DNA from: Alphaproteobacteria bacterium
GTDB taxonomy: Bacteria; Pseudomonadota; Alphaproteobacteria; Bin95
Direction of reading: 5' to 3'
Length of the DNA stretch: 64,000 nt
Assembly (NCBI GenBank): GCA_020638555.1
Contig: JACKII010000002.1
Span: forward strand, 186,001 to 250,000
Shown: in pieces, positions 17,506 through 25,861 of the stretch
Layout of the letters: each line of letters begins with the position of its first letter
Position numbering within the stretch: position 1 is the stretch's first letter
Notes under the pieces: model-generated
What the model was told of the DNA's origin: nothing
Seen by the model: the letters and a program-made list of their open reading frames with translations, nothing else
Database searches by the model: none
Translations under genes and position numbers: made by a program

Positions 17506-18846
17506 ATGGAAGACACTGTAATGCCAACATCCTCTCGCCGCCAAGTGTTGGGTGCCGCCGCCTTGGCGGTGCTGGCGCCGTCCGTGCTTTGGCGCGTGCC
17601 GGCCCAGGCCAGGACGCCGGTGCGGTTCACCGCGGCGGAAGACCTGCCGGTGCTGGAAATGGATGTTGCCACGTCGATCGCCAAACGGCACCTGGTGACC
17701 CGTGGCCAGTCCTATCGGAGGATGCCGCGGGGCGCCGTGATCATGGTTCCGGCCGGTGTCGATATCCCGGCGGCCTGGTGGGAGTTGGGCCTGCGCCGCA
17801 ATGCCCCGACCCAGGACGGCGCCCGCTTCATCATCCGCGGCGAAGGGCCGAACCGGCGTGGACGGCTGGTCGCGCCGGGCAAGCAAGGGGTGATCAGCCT
17901 GAACAACCGGATCGACCGCAAGGTCTCGTTCGAATTCGAAGATCTGGAGATCCGCGCCGGACTGAGCGGGGATGGGGTGCGCCTGGTGCGGGGCGATCAC
18001 GTGCGTTTGCAGCGCGTCAAGGTCACGGGCGGCAAGAATGGGATCGCGACCACAACGAACCCGATCGACGTGGAGTTGATCGATTGCGACCTTCACCATT
18101 CCGGCCGCGGCGGCGGCAAGACGCATGCGATCTATGTCAGCTATATTCGCAATATGACGGTTCGGAACTGTCGGATCTCCGCGCCAAAGGCGTTGGGGCA
18201 TGTGTTCAAATGCTATGCCCGTCATCTCGACATTCGCGATTCGCATCTGTCGCACTACGAAACCGCGGAAGACCTGGCCCAGGGCTATTATGGCGGATTG
18301 CCCTTGTTCGACCGCGGCGCCTGGGGCTCGACCATTGCGGTTGGAAACACGCTTGTGCGGCGCGGGCCGGTGCGCTCGCCGGTGATCACGCTTCGCAACC
18401 GCGCCTATCCGCCCGGTTATGCCAAATGGGTCGATGAAGGATGGGGAACCGAGGCGGTGGACTTTCACCAGGTCGACAATCGCAACCCGCAAAACCCGTA
18501 CCTGTTCCGCCATCTGTTCTATCAGAACCGGATCCAGAACGGGGTTTTGCCGGATGGCGGTGTGGATCCCGATGTCCGCGCCAAACCCGGCGTGCTGTTG
18601 CGCAACAATGGCAGCGCCCCCTGGGCGGTGGTCGTCAGGGGCAAGTCCGCCCAACAGGGGATGCCGGCGGATTGGCAACCGCAGAACGAGCGCGCGGTGG
18701 CCTATCTGGTCGCAAACAGGACCGAAGGGGTTCCGTTCGACCGGATGACCGAATCCACACCCTACAAGAACCCCGAAGCCGCGCCGACGCCCATCGTGGA
18801 AGCCGATACGCTGCCGCAATGGGCGGCCGACTGGATCCGGGACTGA
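17506..18846 (+). CDS. Tat-exported right-handed parallel beta-helix protein
   Basis: A 446-residue protein with a twin-arginine signal (SSRRQVLGAAALAVLAPS, arginines 11-12, likely cleavage after AQA near residue 36). The mature part has runs of short beta-strand repeats such as VSFEFEDLEIRAG, HVRLQRVKVTGGKNGIA, VELIDCDLHHSG and MTVRNCRIS, the pattern of a pectate-lyase-like beta-helix. Such proteins in polysaccharide loci are lyases, epimerases or hydrolases acting in the periplasm. Catalytic residues cannot be assigned by eye. It is transcribed away from the operon on its left, and its stop is four bases from that of the convergent GT4. Confidence 0.82.
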   Translation: MEDTVMPTSSRRQVLGAAALAVLAPSVLWRVPAQARTPVRFTAAEDLPVLEMDVATSIAKRHLVTRGQSYRRMPRGAVIMVPAGVDIPAAWWELGLRRNAPTQDGARFIIRGEGPNRRGRLVAPGKQGVISLNNRIDRKVSFEFEDLEIRAGLSGDGVRLVRGDHVRLQRVKVTGGKNGIATTTNPIDVELIDCDLHHSGRGGGKTHAIYVSYIRNMTVRNCRISAPKALGHVFKCYARHLDIRDSHLSHYETAEDLAQGYYGGLPLFDRGAWGSTIAVGNTLVRRGPVRSPVITLRNRAYPPGYAKWVDEGWGTEAVDFHQVDNRNPQNPYLFRHLFYQNRIQNGVLPDGGVDPDVRAKPGVLLRNNGSAPWAVVVRGKSAQQGMPADWQPQNERAVAYLVANRTEGVPFDRMTESTPYKNPEAAPTPIVEADTLPQWAADWIRD

Positions 18847-18850
18847 ACAT

Positions 18851-20011
18851 CTAGCGGCGGTGCGCAAGCCGCGCGCGGAACAGGTCCACGACGCGCTCGG
18901 CATTGTGCCGCCAGGTCAGGTTGCGCCGGTGCAACAGCGCCAGCGCGCCGCCGCCCAACCGTTGGCGCAGCGCCGGGTCGTTGGCGAGGCGGACGATGGC
19001 CTCGGCAAAGGCGTCGGTATTGCCGGCCGCAAACAACAGGCCGTCTTCGCCGTCGGTCAGGATCTCCCGGATGTTGCGGGTGTCCGGCGCGACGATGGCG
19101 CGGCCGAGCGCCAGGTATTCGATCAGCTTCAAGGGCGAGGCATAGGCGACCACGTGCGGCTGCAGCGCGATGTCGAAGGCGGCCACATAGTGGGGCACCG
19201 CATCGCGCTGGACCACGCCGGTGAAGGTGACCCGGTCGGTCACGCCCAGGCGTTGCGCCTGCGCTTCCAGGTCCGGCCGGGCCGGGCCGTCGCCGACCAT
19301 CAGCAGGTGGGCTTCCGGCGGCAGACGGTCGCCGGCCAGCAGGTCGATCACCTTGTCGATGCCGTGCCAGGGGCGCACGAAACCGGTGAAGCCCAGCACC
19401 AGCCGTCCCTCCAGCCCGTGCCGGTCGCGCACCGAAGCGCCATCCGCGGAGCCGTCGAGGAAGGGGGCGCCGGCCCCGTTGGGAATGATGCGGATGCGCT
19501 CTTCGGGCACCCGGGCGGCGCGGACATAGTCCGCCAGGACATTCGTCACCGGCAGGCAGACATCGGCCGCCCGCCAGGCGGTCACCTCGGTCCAGCGCGC
19601 CAGGCCCTTCAAGGTCAGATCGCCGTGGGTGGAGCGTTCCTCAAAGAGCGGCGCGTTGACCTCCAGCGCCATGGGCAGGCCGGTCAGCCATCTCAGCCAC
19701 GTGCCGGAGAGGCAATAGATGTTGTAGCGCTCGTACAGCACGTCCGGCCGGTGGCGGCGCCAGGCGCGCCAGAGCTTCCAGAACGCCACGGCGCTGTAGC
19801 CGAATTCCAGCAGTTCGTAGAGCCAGGCGGGCAGGCGCTCGCGCAGGCCCGGGCCGCTGTCCGTCCCCGCATCCATGCGGCGCTTCTCGTTGCCGCCGGG
19901 CCCGACCATGACGATCTCGTGGCCGAGCGCTTCGAGCGCTTCGGTCAGTTCGCTGATATGGACGTACTGGCCGTCGGCGGCCTGGGTGCGGTGGTGATAG
20001 AGAATCTTCAT
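18851..20011 (-). CDS. Glycosyltransferase family 4 (GT-B fold)
   Basis: A 386-residue GT-B enzyme. It opens MKILYHHRTQAADGQYVHISELTEAL, has the donor-domain strand LVLGFTGFVRPWHGIDKVIDLLA, and an EX7E-like segment SPLKLIEYLALGRAIVAPDTRNIREIL in which the first Glu position is Ser/Pro-containing, as in a common GT4 subgroup. Like the GT at 12306 it should extend a cell-surface glycan on the cytoplasmic side. It is convergent with the beta-helix gene and divergent from the next acyltransferase, so it has its own promoter in 20012-20136. Confidence 0.85.
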   Translation of the reverse strand: MKILYHHRTQAADGQYVHISELTEALEALGHEIVMVGPGGNEKRRMDAGTDSGPGLRERLPAWLYELLEFGYSAVAFWKLWRAWRRHRPDVLYERYNIYCLSGTWLRWLTGLPMALEVNAPLFEERSTHGDLTLKGLARWTEVTAWRAADVCLPVTNVLADYVRAARVPEERIRIIPNGAGAPFLDGSADGASVRDRHGLEGRLVLGFTGFVRPWHGIDKVIDLLAGDRLPPEAHLLMVGDGPARPDLEAQAQRLGVTDRVTFTGVVQRDAVPHYVAAFDIALQPHVVAYASPLKLIEYLALGRAIVAPDTRNIREILTDGEDGLLFAAGNTDAFAEAIVRLANDPALRQRLGGGALALLHRRNLTWRHNAERVVDLFRARLAHRR

Positions 20012-20136
20012 CGAATGCCGCTCGGCCGTGGGGCGGCGGGGTTGCCGGCAACGGGGCGAGACGGCAGATTGCCGGCACGGCCTGTTATTGTGGTCGCCCG
20101 CACCTTCGGCGGCGGTGGAAAGGATCGGCCAAGTCC

Positions 20137-21195
20137 ATGGATCACGCTTCGCTGACAGTTACGGAGCACCCGCTATCCTCGCTGGCCTTGGCGTATGAAG
20201 GGGAAGGGATCGCAGAAACCGACCTCGATTACTACTCTACGGCACACTGGTTCGGGAATCTCGCGGCGAACTGTCTCCAACCGGCGGAAGCGCCGGTGGT
20301 TTTGCGCGCCGGCGGTGTGGTATTGCCGCTGCGGCCGGGGCCGGTGCGCCTCGGGCCTCTCTGCGGGCGGCAGGCGCGGGGGCTTTCCAATTTCTATAGC
20401 TGCCGGTTCGCGCCCCCCGGTCTGGAACGCGCCCGCGACCCGGTTGCGGCCATGGCGGCGCTGGCCCGCGATCTGAGGCGGCGGCGCTTCGATTCGCTCT
20501 GGTTCGATGCCCTGGACGAGGGGCCGAAGGATGTCGTGGCCGAGGGGTTGAGGCGGGCGGGCTGGATCGTGGAACCGTTTCCCCAGTTCGGGAACTGGTA
20601 CCTGGCGACAGAGGGGCTCGACTTCGATGCCTACTGGCAACAACGGCCCGGTGCCCTCCGCAATACCGGTCGGCGGCGCAGTCGCGCTCTGCTGGAAAAG
20701 GGGGAGGGCCGGATTGCCCGCTTCGCCCAGCCGGAGGAGGCGGACGCGGCAATTGCCGCCTACGAGGCCGTCTATGCCACGAGCTGGCAACCGGCGGAGC
20801 CGTTTCCCGGCTATATCCCCGGATTGATTCGCCAGGGTCTGGCCGACGGGGAGGCGGCGGTGTGGTGTCTGTTCATCGGCGCGCGGCCGGTTGCGGCCCA
20901 GATCTGGGTCCGCCGGCATGGCCAGGCGACGATTTTCAAGCTGGCCTATGACCAGGATTGGAGCCGGCAATCGGTGGGCACGGTCCTGACCATGGCGGCG
21001 ATGCGCGCCGCTTTGGCCGACCCGACCATCCGCGAAATCGATTTCGGTTGGGGCGATGACCCGTACAAGCAGGAATGGCTGCCGGAGCGGCGCCAGCGAT
21101 ATGGCATTGCGGCCTACAACCCAAGGCGATGGGTGGGCGTGGCATTGGCGATTCGCAACCTTGCGCGGCAGAAGATCCGCAATGCGATGGGTTAA
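20137..21195 (+). CDS. Second CelD/BcsL-like GNAT-fold acyltransferase (Acetyltransf_6)
   Basis: A 352-residue relative of the protein at 16225-17367. It shares the arginine-rich loop (GALRNTGRRRSRALLEKG), VYATSWQPAEPFPGYIPGLIRQ, RPVAAQIWVRRHGQATIFKLAYD and the closing IREIDFGWGDDPYKQEWLPERR, equivalent to the FDFG..YK motif of this group. Two such enzymes in one locus suggest two different acyl decorations. It faces away from the GT4 gene and is followed by a small membrane-protein gene, which may be co-transcribed or have its own AT-rich promoter. Confidence 0.8.
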   Translation: MDHASLTVTEHPLSSLALAYEGEGIAETDLDYYSTAHWFGNLAANCLQPAEAPVVLRAGGVVLPLRPGPVRLGPLCGRQARGLSNFYSCRFAPPGLERARDPVAAMAALARDLRRRRFDSLWFDALDEGPKDVVAEGLRRAGWIVEPFPQFGNWYLATEGLDFDAYWQQRPGALRNTGRRRSRALLEKGEGRIARFAQPEEADAAIAAYEAVYATSWQPAEPFPGYIPGLIRQGLADGEAAVWCLFIGARPVAAQIWVRRHGQATIFKLAYDQDWSRQSVGTVLTMAAMRAALADPTIREIDFGWGDDPYKQEWLPERRQRYGIAAYNPRRWVGVALAIRNLARQKIRNAMG

Positions 21196-21289
21196 CGGTA
21201 CGTCATTATTATAATTCTTCATTTTATATTTATGTTGTTGCGGTGATTTCGATGACAATTATGATTTGAGGTAAAGGAAGGGTATATGA

Positions 21290-21469
21290 ATGAACAGTTC
21301 TCAAGAAAATTCCATGGCGTCGGGATGTGGGTTCGGAGAAGGTGAGCCGTTCGCCGGTTGGATCTGGGCGGCCTCGCCCGGACGCTGGTCCGTGGGTATG
21401 GCCATGGCCGGGGTGGCGACCGTCTCGCTGGCCGTCTGGACCGCGATCCTGTTTGCGGTCCTGCCCTGA
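21290..21469 (+). CDS. Hypothetical 59-residue membrane protein
   Basis: A small open frame in the gap after the acyltransferase. The peptide is 59 residues: a polar N-terminus (MNSSQENSMASGCGFGEGEP), then one hydrophobic helix at about 36-57 ending LFAVLP. AAGGAAGG precedes the ATG with good spacing, and the upstream 21200-21265 is strikingly AT-rich with a TATAAT at 21210-21215, although no good -35 is visible. These features support a real gene; the product is not recognised. Confidence 0.6.
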   Translation: MNSSQENSMASGCGFGEGEPFAGWIWAASPGRWSVGMAMAGVATVSLAVWTAILFAVLP

Positions 21470-21567
21470 CGGTCCGCACACGATCGTGCCGCGCGGTTTT
21501 GGGTCGCGACAGGCTGCCGAGCCTGTGATAAAGCCGGTCCCAGGTCGGATTCTGGAATGAGGTCGGG

Positions 21568-22377
21568 ATGATTCGCTGGGTCATCGCCCTGGTGTTTTTG
21601 GGATTGGTCGGTTGCGCGCCGCAGCAGCACTCCCTGCCAAAGACGTCGGTGGCAACCACGGTGGCGAAGCCGGAGGCGTCACGGGCGCCGGCGGCGGTTG
21701 CACATGCCCGCTTCGATTGGAATATGGTGGTGGATGGCCGGCGCGTTCGCGTCCATGTGGTCGCCCCGAACACCCCACCGCCCTGGCCGACGGTCATGCT
21801 GCTGCACGGTGCCAGCGGCTTGGGGCGGGGTTTCATGGTATGGCCGGTCGCCAATGCGCTGGCGGAGCGGGGCGTGGCCGCCGCGGTGGTCCGCTATTTC
21901 GATGCCATGCCCGCCTCGGTGAAGCGCAAGGGGGCCATCCCGTATTTCCAACTGCGCGAACGCCAGCTTTCGAACATGGTCGACCAATTGTTGGTCCGCC
22001 CGGAGGTGATGGGGCCGGAACTGGCGGTTTACGGCTATTCGCTGGGCGCGTTTCACGGGTTGGGCATGGCTGCGACCGACCCGCGCATCGCCGCGGTGGT
22101 GGCTCTGGCCGGCGGCCTGCCGCGGAACGTGCCTGCGTCCGCGGTCGAACGGGCCGCGCCGGTGATGCTGGTGCACGGCACCCGCGACCGGATCGTGCCC
22201 TATGCCCGCACCCGCGAGGCCGAGGCGGTGTGGCGGCACTATGGCCGGCCGGTGAGCGTCATGAAGCTCAAAAACACCGGTCATGTGCCGCGGCCGGCGG
22301 ATCGCAAGAAAATGGCCAATCTGGCCGCCGACTTCCTGGCCAAGGAATTGCAGCTCCAGGTGGCGGAACTGCCGTGA
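21568..22377 (+). CDS. Dienelactone-hydrolase-like alpha/beta hydrolase lipoprotein
   Basis: A 269-residue lipoprotein: signal helix and lipobox LVGC with Cys16, then an alpha/beta hydrolase domain. The nucleophile elbow is GYSLG with Ser158, the acid is Asp207 in HGTRDRIVP and the base His239 in NTGHVPRP, so the triad is complete. The oxyanion-side motif MLLHGASGLGRG supports the dienelactone-hydrolase group. It acts on the periplasmic face of a membrane, possibly on esters of cell-surface material given its place beside the polysaccharide locus; the substrate is unknown. Confidence 0.82.
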   Translation: MIRWVIALVFLGLVGCAPQQHSLPKTSVATTVAKPEASRAPAAVAHARFDWNMVVDGRRVRVHVVAPNTPPPWPTVMLLHGASGLGRGFMVWPVANALAERGVAAAVVRYFDAMPASVKRKGAIPYFQLRERQLSNMVDQLLVRPEVMGPELAVYGYSLGAFHGLGMAATDPRIAAVVALAGGLPRNVPASAVERAAPVMLVHGTRDRIVPYARTREAEAVWRHYGRPVSVMKLKNTGHVPRPADRKKMANLAADFLAKELQLQVAELP

Positions 22378-22402
22378 CGGGCGGGCTCCGGCCCGGCCAA
22401 CC

Positions 22403-22432
22403 GGGTATCCGTCAGCTGGGCATCCGTCAGCT
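22403..22432. repeat. 15-bp tandem repeat over the SDR stop codon
   Basis: Two tandem copies of GGGYATCCGTCAGCT (22403-22417 and 22418-22432), the second containing the SDR stop codon at 22427-22429. A short slippage-type duplication in the gap between two convergent genes. Confidence 0.7.
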
Positions 22433-23209
22433 GGGCACGAGCCCGCCGTCGACATTGTAGCACTGGCCGGTGATGTTGCGCGCGCCGGGGCCGGCCAGGA
22501 ACACCGCCATGGCGCCGATGTCCGCCGGGGTGTTGCCGCGGCCGATCGGGATCGGCTTTTCGATGCGGGTGCGCATGTCCTCGACCGTGATGCCCTGCTC
22601 CTTCGAGCGCGTCTCCAGCAGGTCTTCCAGGATGGCGGTGAAGGTGACGCCGGGGCAGATCGCGTTCACGTTGATGTCGTGGCGACCCAGTTGCTGCGCC
22701 GCGGTCTTGGTGAGCGAGATCACCGCGCCCTTGCTGGCGGCATAGACGGCGTTCGACGTGTCCTTGAAGCCGCGGCCGGCAATGCTGGCAATGTTGATGA
22801 TGCGCCCGCCATGGCCCTGGGCGATCATCTGGCGCGCGGCGGCTTGCAGGCAGAAAAACACGCCCTTGGCGTTGACCCGGTGGATGCGGTCCCAATCCTC
22901 TTCGGTCAGGTCCATGATATAGGCGGATCGGGTGACGCCCGCATTGTTGACGATGATGTCCAGCCGGCCGTAGCGGGCGACGCATTGGTCGACCATGGCG
23001 TCGATCGAGGCGACGTCGCCGCAATCGGCCTCGATGGCCATGCTGGGCACCTGGAAGTCCGAGGCTTTGGCCGCGGTGGCGACCGCGGCGGCGCGGTTGA
23101 TGTCGGCGCAGGCGATGCTGGCGCCGGCCTCGGCCAGGCCCAGGGCGATGCCTTCGCCGATGCCGCTGCCGGCACCGGTCACCAGGGCGACTTTTCCGTC
23201 AAGGCGCAT
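22427..23209 (-). CDS. SDR-family NAD(P)-dependent oxidoreductase
   Basis: A 260-residue classical short-chain dehydrogenase. The cofactor motif TGAGSGIG is at 11-18, NNAG at 88-91, and the catalytic Ser142, Tyr156 and Lys160 (YAASK) are in place. Asp37 in ACADINRA at the end of strand 2 favours NAD over NADP. GAGGAAATCCC precedes the ATG at 23209. It lies 61 bases downstream of an LLM-class gene on the same strand, so the two may share a message. The substrate, an alcohol or ketone, is not identifiable. Confidence 0.88.
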   Translation of the reverse strand: MRLDGKVALVTGAGSGIGEGIALGLAEAGASIACADINRAAAVATAAKASDFQVPSMAIEADCGDVASIDAMVDQCVARYGRLDIIVNNAGVTRSAYIMDLTEEDWDRIHRVNAKGVFFCLQAAARQMIAQGHGGRIINIASIAGRGFKDTSNAVYAASKGAVISLTKTAAQQLGRHDINVNAICPGVTFTAILEDLLETRSKEQGITVEDMRTRIEKPIPIGRGNTPADIGAMAVFLAGPGARNITGQCYNVDGGLVPS

Positions 23210-23224
23210 GGGATTTCCTCATTG

Positions 23225-23281
23225 TTCTGGCATTGGCGCGGGGTTCTGGCATTGGCGCGGGGTTCTGGCGCTAGCGCGGGG
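23225..23281. repeat. 19-bp tandem repeat, three copies
   Basis: Three tandem 19-base units, TTCTGGCATTGGCGCGGGG twice and a variant with GCTA in the third, running from the SDR leader into the end of the LLM gene. The variant unit supplies the LLM stop codon at 23271-23273. It may be a variable-number repeat. Confidence 0.75.
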
Positions 23282-24269
23282 CGCAGGCGCGGATGGCGTC
23301 TTCGAAAATGGTGGCGGACTCCGGCCCGCGGGCGAACGGGCTGATAATCGGCTCGTCCAGGCCGGACTCGCGATAGGCCTGGATCTTGTCGCGGCATTCC
23401 TCCGGCGTGCCGGCGACGCTGGTGGCATCGACCATGGCATCGGAGACGGCGGCACTGGCGGCCTTCTGGTCGCCGCGGCCCCAGGCCTCGGCGATCCGGG
23501 CGGCTTCGTCTTCGAAGCCGTGCGAGGCGATCAGCTTGTTGTAGCGCGGGAAGAAGCCGGCATAGAGCGCCAGGCCCGGCCGGCAGCGGTCCAGCGCCTC
23601 GGCCCGGGTCTTGGCGACGGCGGTTGGCAGCAGCGAGGTGACCTTGATGGCGGCCGGGTCACGACCCGCGGCCCTGGCCCCGTCGGCCAGTCCGGCGCGG
23701 ATGCTGGCCGCGGTTTGCAGGGTCGAGCGGGTCAGGATGATGCCGTCGGCGATCTCGCCGGTGGCGTGCACCATTTTCGGGAACAGGCCGGCGGCATAGA
23801 TCGGAATGTCGGGCCGCAGCGGCTGGAACCAGAGATCGAAATTCTCGATCTGCACGGTCTCGCCCCGGTAGGAGACGCGGCCGTCGCGCAGCAGCGCCCG
23901 GCAGACGGCCACCGTGTCGCGCACGCGGGTGATGGGCTTGGCATAGGCGACGCCGTGCTCCGGCTCCACCTGCACCCGGTGGCTGGAGCCGACCCCCAGG
24001 ATGAAGCGGCCGCCCGAAAGCTGGTCCACGGTGGCGGCTGCCATGGCGATGGTGGGGGCGGTGCGCACGAACACGCTGGTGATGGCGGTGCCGAGTTGCA
24101 GGCGTTCCGTTGCGGTGGCCACCGCCCCCAGCACGGCGAACTGGTCGCCACCATGCCCCTCCGCCACCCAGGCCGAAGTGTAGCCGAGGTCTTCGGCGAG
24201 GCGGGACAGGCGGACGATCTCGCTGGCATTCGGGCCGCCGGAGACGGCAATACCGAGGGGTGGGGACAT
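23271..24269 (-). CDS. LLM-class flavin/F420-dependent oxidoreductase
   Basis: A 332-residue luciferase-like enzyme resembling methylene-tetrahydromethanopterin reductase-type proteins: LGIAVSGG at the start, YTSAWVAEGHGGDQFAVLGAVATATERLQLGTAITSVFVRTAPTIA, and the family's most typical stretch DQLSGGRFILGVGSSHRVQVE. The C-terminal VAGTPEECRDKIQAYRESGLDEPI also fits. The start ATG at 24269 gives a canonical N-terminus. Whether the cofactor is FMNH2 or F420 cannot be decided. It is upstream of the SDR gene and preceded by a palindromic repeat element. Confidence 0.87.
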   Translation of the reverse strand: MSPPLGIAVSGGPNASEIVRLSRLAEDLGYTSAWVAEGHGGDQFAVLGAVATATERLQLGTAITSVFVRTAPTIAMAAATVDQLSGGRFILGVGSSHRVQVEPEHGVAYAKPITRVRDTVAVCRALLRDGRVSYRGETVQIENFDLWFQPLRPDIPIYAAGLFPKMVHATGEIADGIILTRSTLQTAASIRAGLADGARAAGRDPAAIKVTSLLPTAVAKTRAEALDRCRPGLALYAGFFPRYNKLIASHGFEDEAARIAEAWGRGDQKAASAAVSDAMVDATSVAGTPEECRDKIQAYRESGLDEPIISPFARGPESATIFEDAIRACAPR

Positions 24270-24420
24270 GGAAGGCTCCCGCGAGGCTGGGCTGCGACGC
24301 CGCCCATGCTGGGCGAAAGCGCGGGGAGGGGCAAGGGGGCGAAGAGGGTGCGGACGGTGTTCGCGAGATATAGCGGCCCCGGCCCGCCGCTCTGCGGGCG
24401 GCCGGGGAACAGGGGCGAAT

Positions 24421-24538
24421 GTTCCCCGGAGGGGGCGGAGCCGCCATCCGGGGCCGGTGTCTTCGTGCGAACACCGCTGCTGCCCGTGCTCACGAGGGCG
24501 GGCGGCCCCGGATCGGCGCTCCGCACCGTCCGGGGAAC
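24421..24538. repeat. Palindromic intergenic repeat, GTTCCCCGGA type
   Basis: An element bounded by a perfect 10-bp inverted repeat, GTTCCCCGGA (24421-24430) and TCCGGGGAAC (24529-24538), with an internal hairpin CGGTGT/ACACCG (24455-24476). Just upstream, 24374-24410 is a truncated copy of its right arm ending CCGGGGAAC. Its right half matches part of the element at 41853-41999. Confidence 0.75.
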
Positions 24539-24544
24539 AGGGGC

Positions 24545-25861
24545 TTACGGGGTTTCGCGCTGGAACAGGGCGACCAGTTCCAGGTGCGGCGTCCAGACGA
24601 ACTGGTCGACCGGGATCACCTGGCGCAGTTCGTAGCCCCCGCCCGCCAGCACGCCGGCGTCGCGGGCGAAGCTGGCCGGGTTGCACGAGACGTAAACCAC
24701 CGAAGGCACGCCGCTTTCGGCAGTCTGCGCGGCCTGGGCAGAGGCGCCGGAGCGCGGCGGGTCGAGCAGGACGAGGTCGGCGCCGCGCATCTCGTCGGCG
24801 CGCAGCGGCTGGCGGGCGAGGTCGCGGACATGGCCGGTGATGCGGCCGCCGAGGCTGGCGCGGCCCGCTGCCTGGTTCAGCGCCTGGATCGCCGCCGCCT
24901 CGCCCTCATAGGCCGTGACGCGGAAGCCGGCGGCGGCAAGCGGCAGGCCGAAGGCACCGCAGCCGGCGTACAATTCGATCACCCTGAGCGTGCCGGGCGG
25001 GACCAGCACCTGCACCGCCTCGCGCAGGGCCTGTTCGCCGGCCGCACTCGGTTGCAGGAAGGCGCCGGGCGGGAAGGCCACCGCCGTCTCGCCGAAGCGT
25101 GCCAGCGGCGGCGTGAACTGCACCACCACTTCCGGCGGAAAGCGCTCGTCCTGCTGGAAGCTGACGCGGCCGATGCCGTGCTCGCCCGCGAACGCGATCA
25201 GCCGCTCGCGCCGCTTGCCGTTCAGGGAGACGCGGGAGAGCAGCAGCAGGTCGAGGCAGTCGTCGGTCGCCACCACCTCCGCGTCGCAGGCCATTTTCGG
25301 CGGCAGGATGTCGCCCAGCGCCTCGCGCAGGGGCGCCAGCAGGGCGGCGATGCGCGGGTCGGCGACCGGGCATTCGGCCAGGTCGATCACCTGGTTGGAG
25401 TTGCGGGCGTTGAAGCCCAGCACCGCGCCCTCGCGCCGGCCGATGGCGGCGAAGCGCAGGCGGCGGCGTTCCGGCGGGCAGAGCACGAGGTCGGCCACCA
25501 GCCCCGCGTCGTCGAAGCCGCGGCGGGCGAGGACGTCCAGCAGCAGGTCGCGCTTCCAGGCGGCATAGGCGGGCGAGGCCAGGTGCTGGGCCTGGCAGCC
25601 GCCGCAGCGGCCGAAATGGCGGCAGGCCGGGGCCACGCGGTCGGCCGACTCGCTGCGGCGCTCGACGACGCTGGCCGCCATGCCCTCGGCCCGCGGCTTG
25701 CCCAGGCGCACGAGCACCTGTTCGCCGGGCAGGGCGTTGGGCACGAAGACGGGGCCTTCCGGCGTCTCGGCAATGCCGTCGCCACGGCCGCCGAGCCGTT
25801 CGATGGTGACTTCCAGGGCCCGGTCAGGGCGAGCGGTGCGCGACAAGCAAGAACTCCACAT
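24545..25861 (-). CDS. TrmA/RlmD-family class I SAM-dependent RNA uridine C5-methyltransferase
   Basis: A 438-residue RNA methyltransferase. The N-terminal TRAM-like part (LEVTIERLGGRGDGIAETPEGPVFVPNALPGEQVLV) is followed by a [4Fe-4S] cysteine cluster C80, C86, C89 in CRHFGRCGGCQ. The C-terminal Rossmann has VIELYAGCGAFGLPLA, LLDPPRSGA and the nucleophile motif YVSCNPASFARD. It probably makes m5U in 23S rRNA. Start choice is uncertain: ATG 25861 overlaps tlyA by 38 bases, while TTG 25846 gives an N-terminus closer to the family's usual one. It is coupled to tlyA. Confidence 0.87.
   Translation of the reverse strand: MWSSCLSRTARPDRALEVTIERLGGRGDGIAETPEGPVFVPNALPGEQVLVRLGKPRAEGMAASVVERRSESADRVAPACRHFGRCGGCQAQHLASPAYAAWKRDLLLDVLARRGFDDAGLVADLVLCPPERRRLRFAAIGRREGAVLGFNARNSNQVIDLAECPVADPRIAALLAPLREALGDILPPKMACDAEVVATDDCLDLLLLSRVSLNGKRRERLIAFAGEHGIGRVSFQQDERFPPEVVVQFTPPLARFGETAVAFPPGAFLQPSAAGEQALREAVQVLVPPGTLRVIELYAGCGAFGLPLAAAGFRVTAYEGEAAAIQALNQAAGRASLGGRITGHVRDLARQPLRADEMRGADLVLLDPPRSGASAQAAQTAESGVPSVVYVSCNPASFARDAGVLAGGGYELRQVIPVDQFVWTPHLELVALFQRETP

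Noticed and set aside
23225..23281. Possible CRISPR array at the 19-bp repeat
   Set aside because: The units are directly adjacent with no spacers, there are only three, and no cas genes are present.
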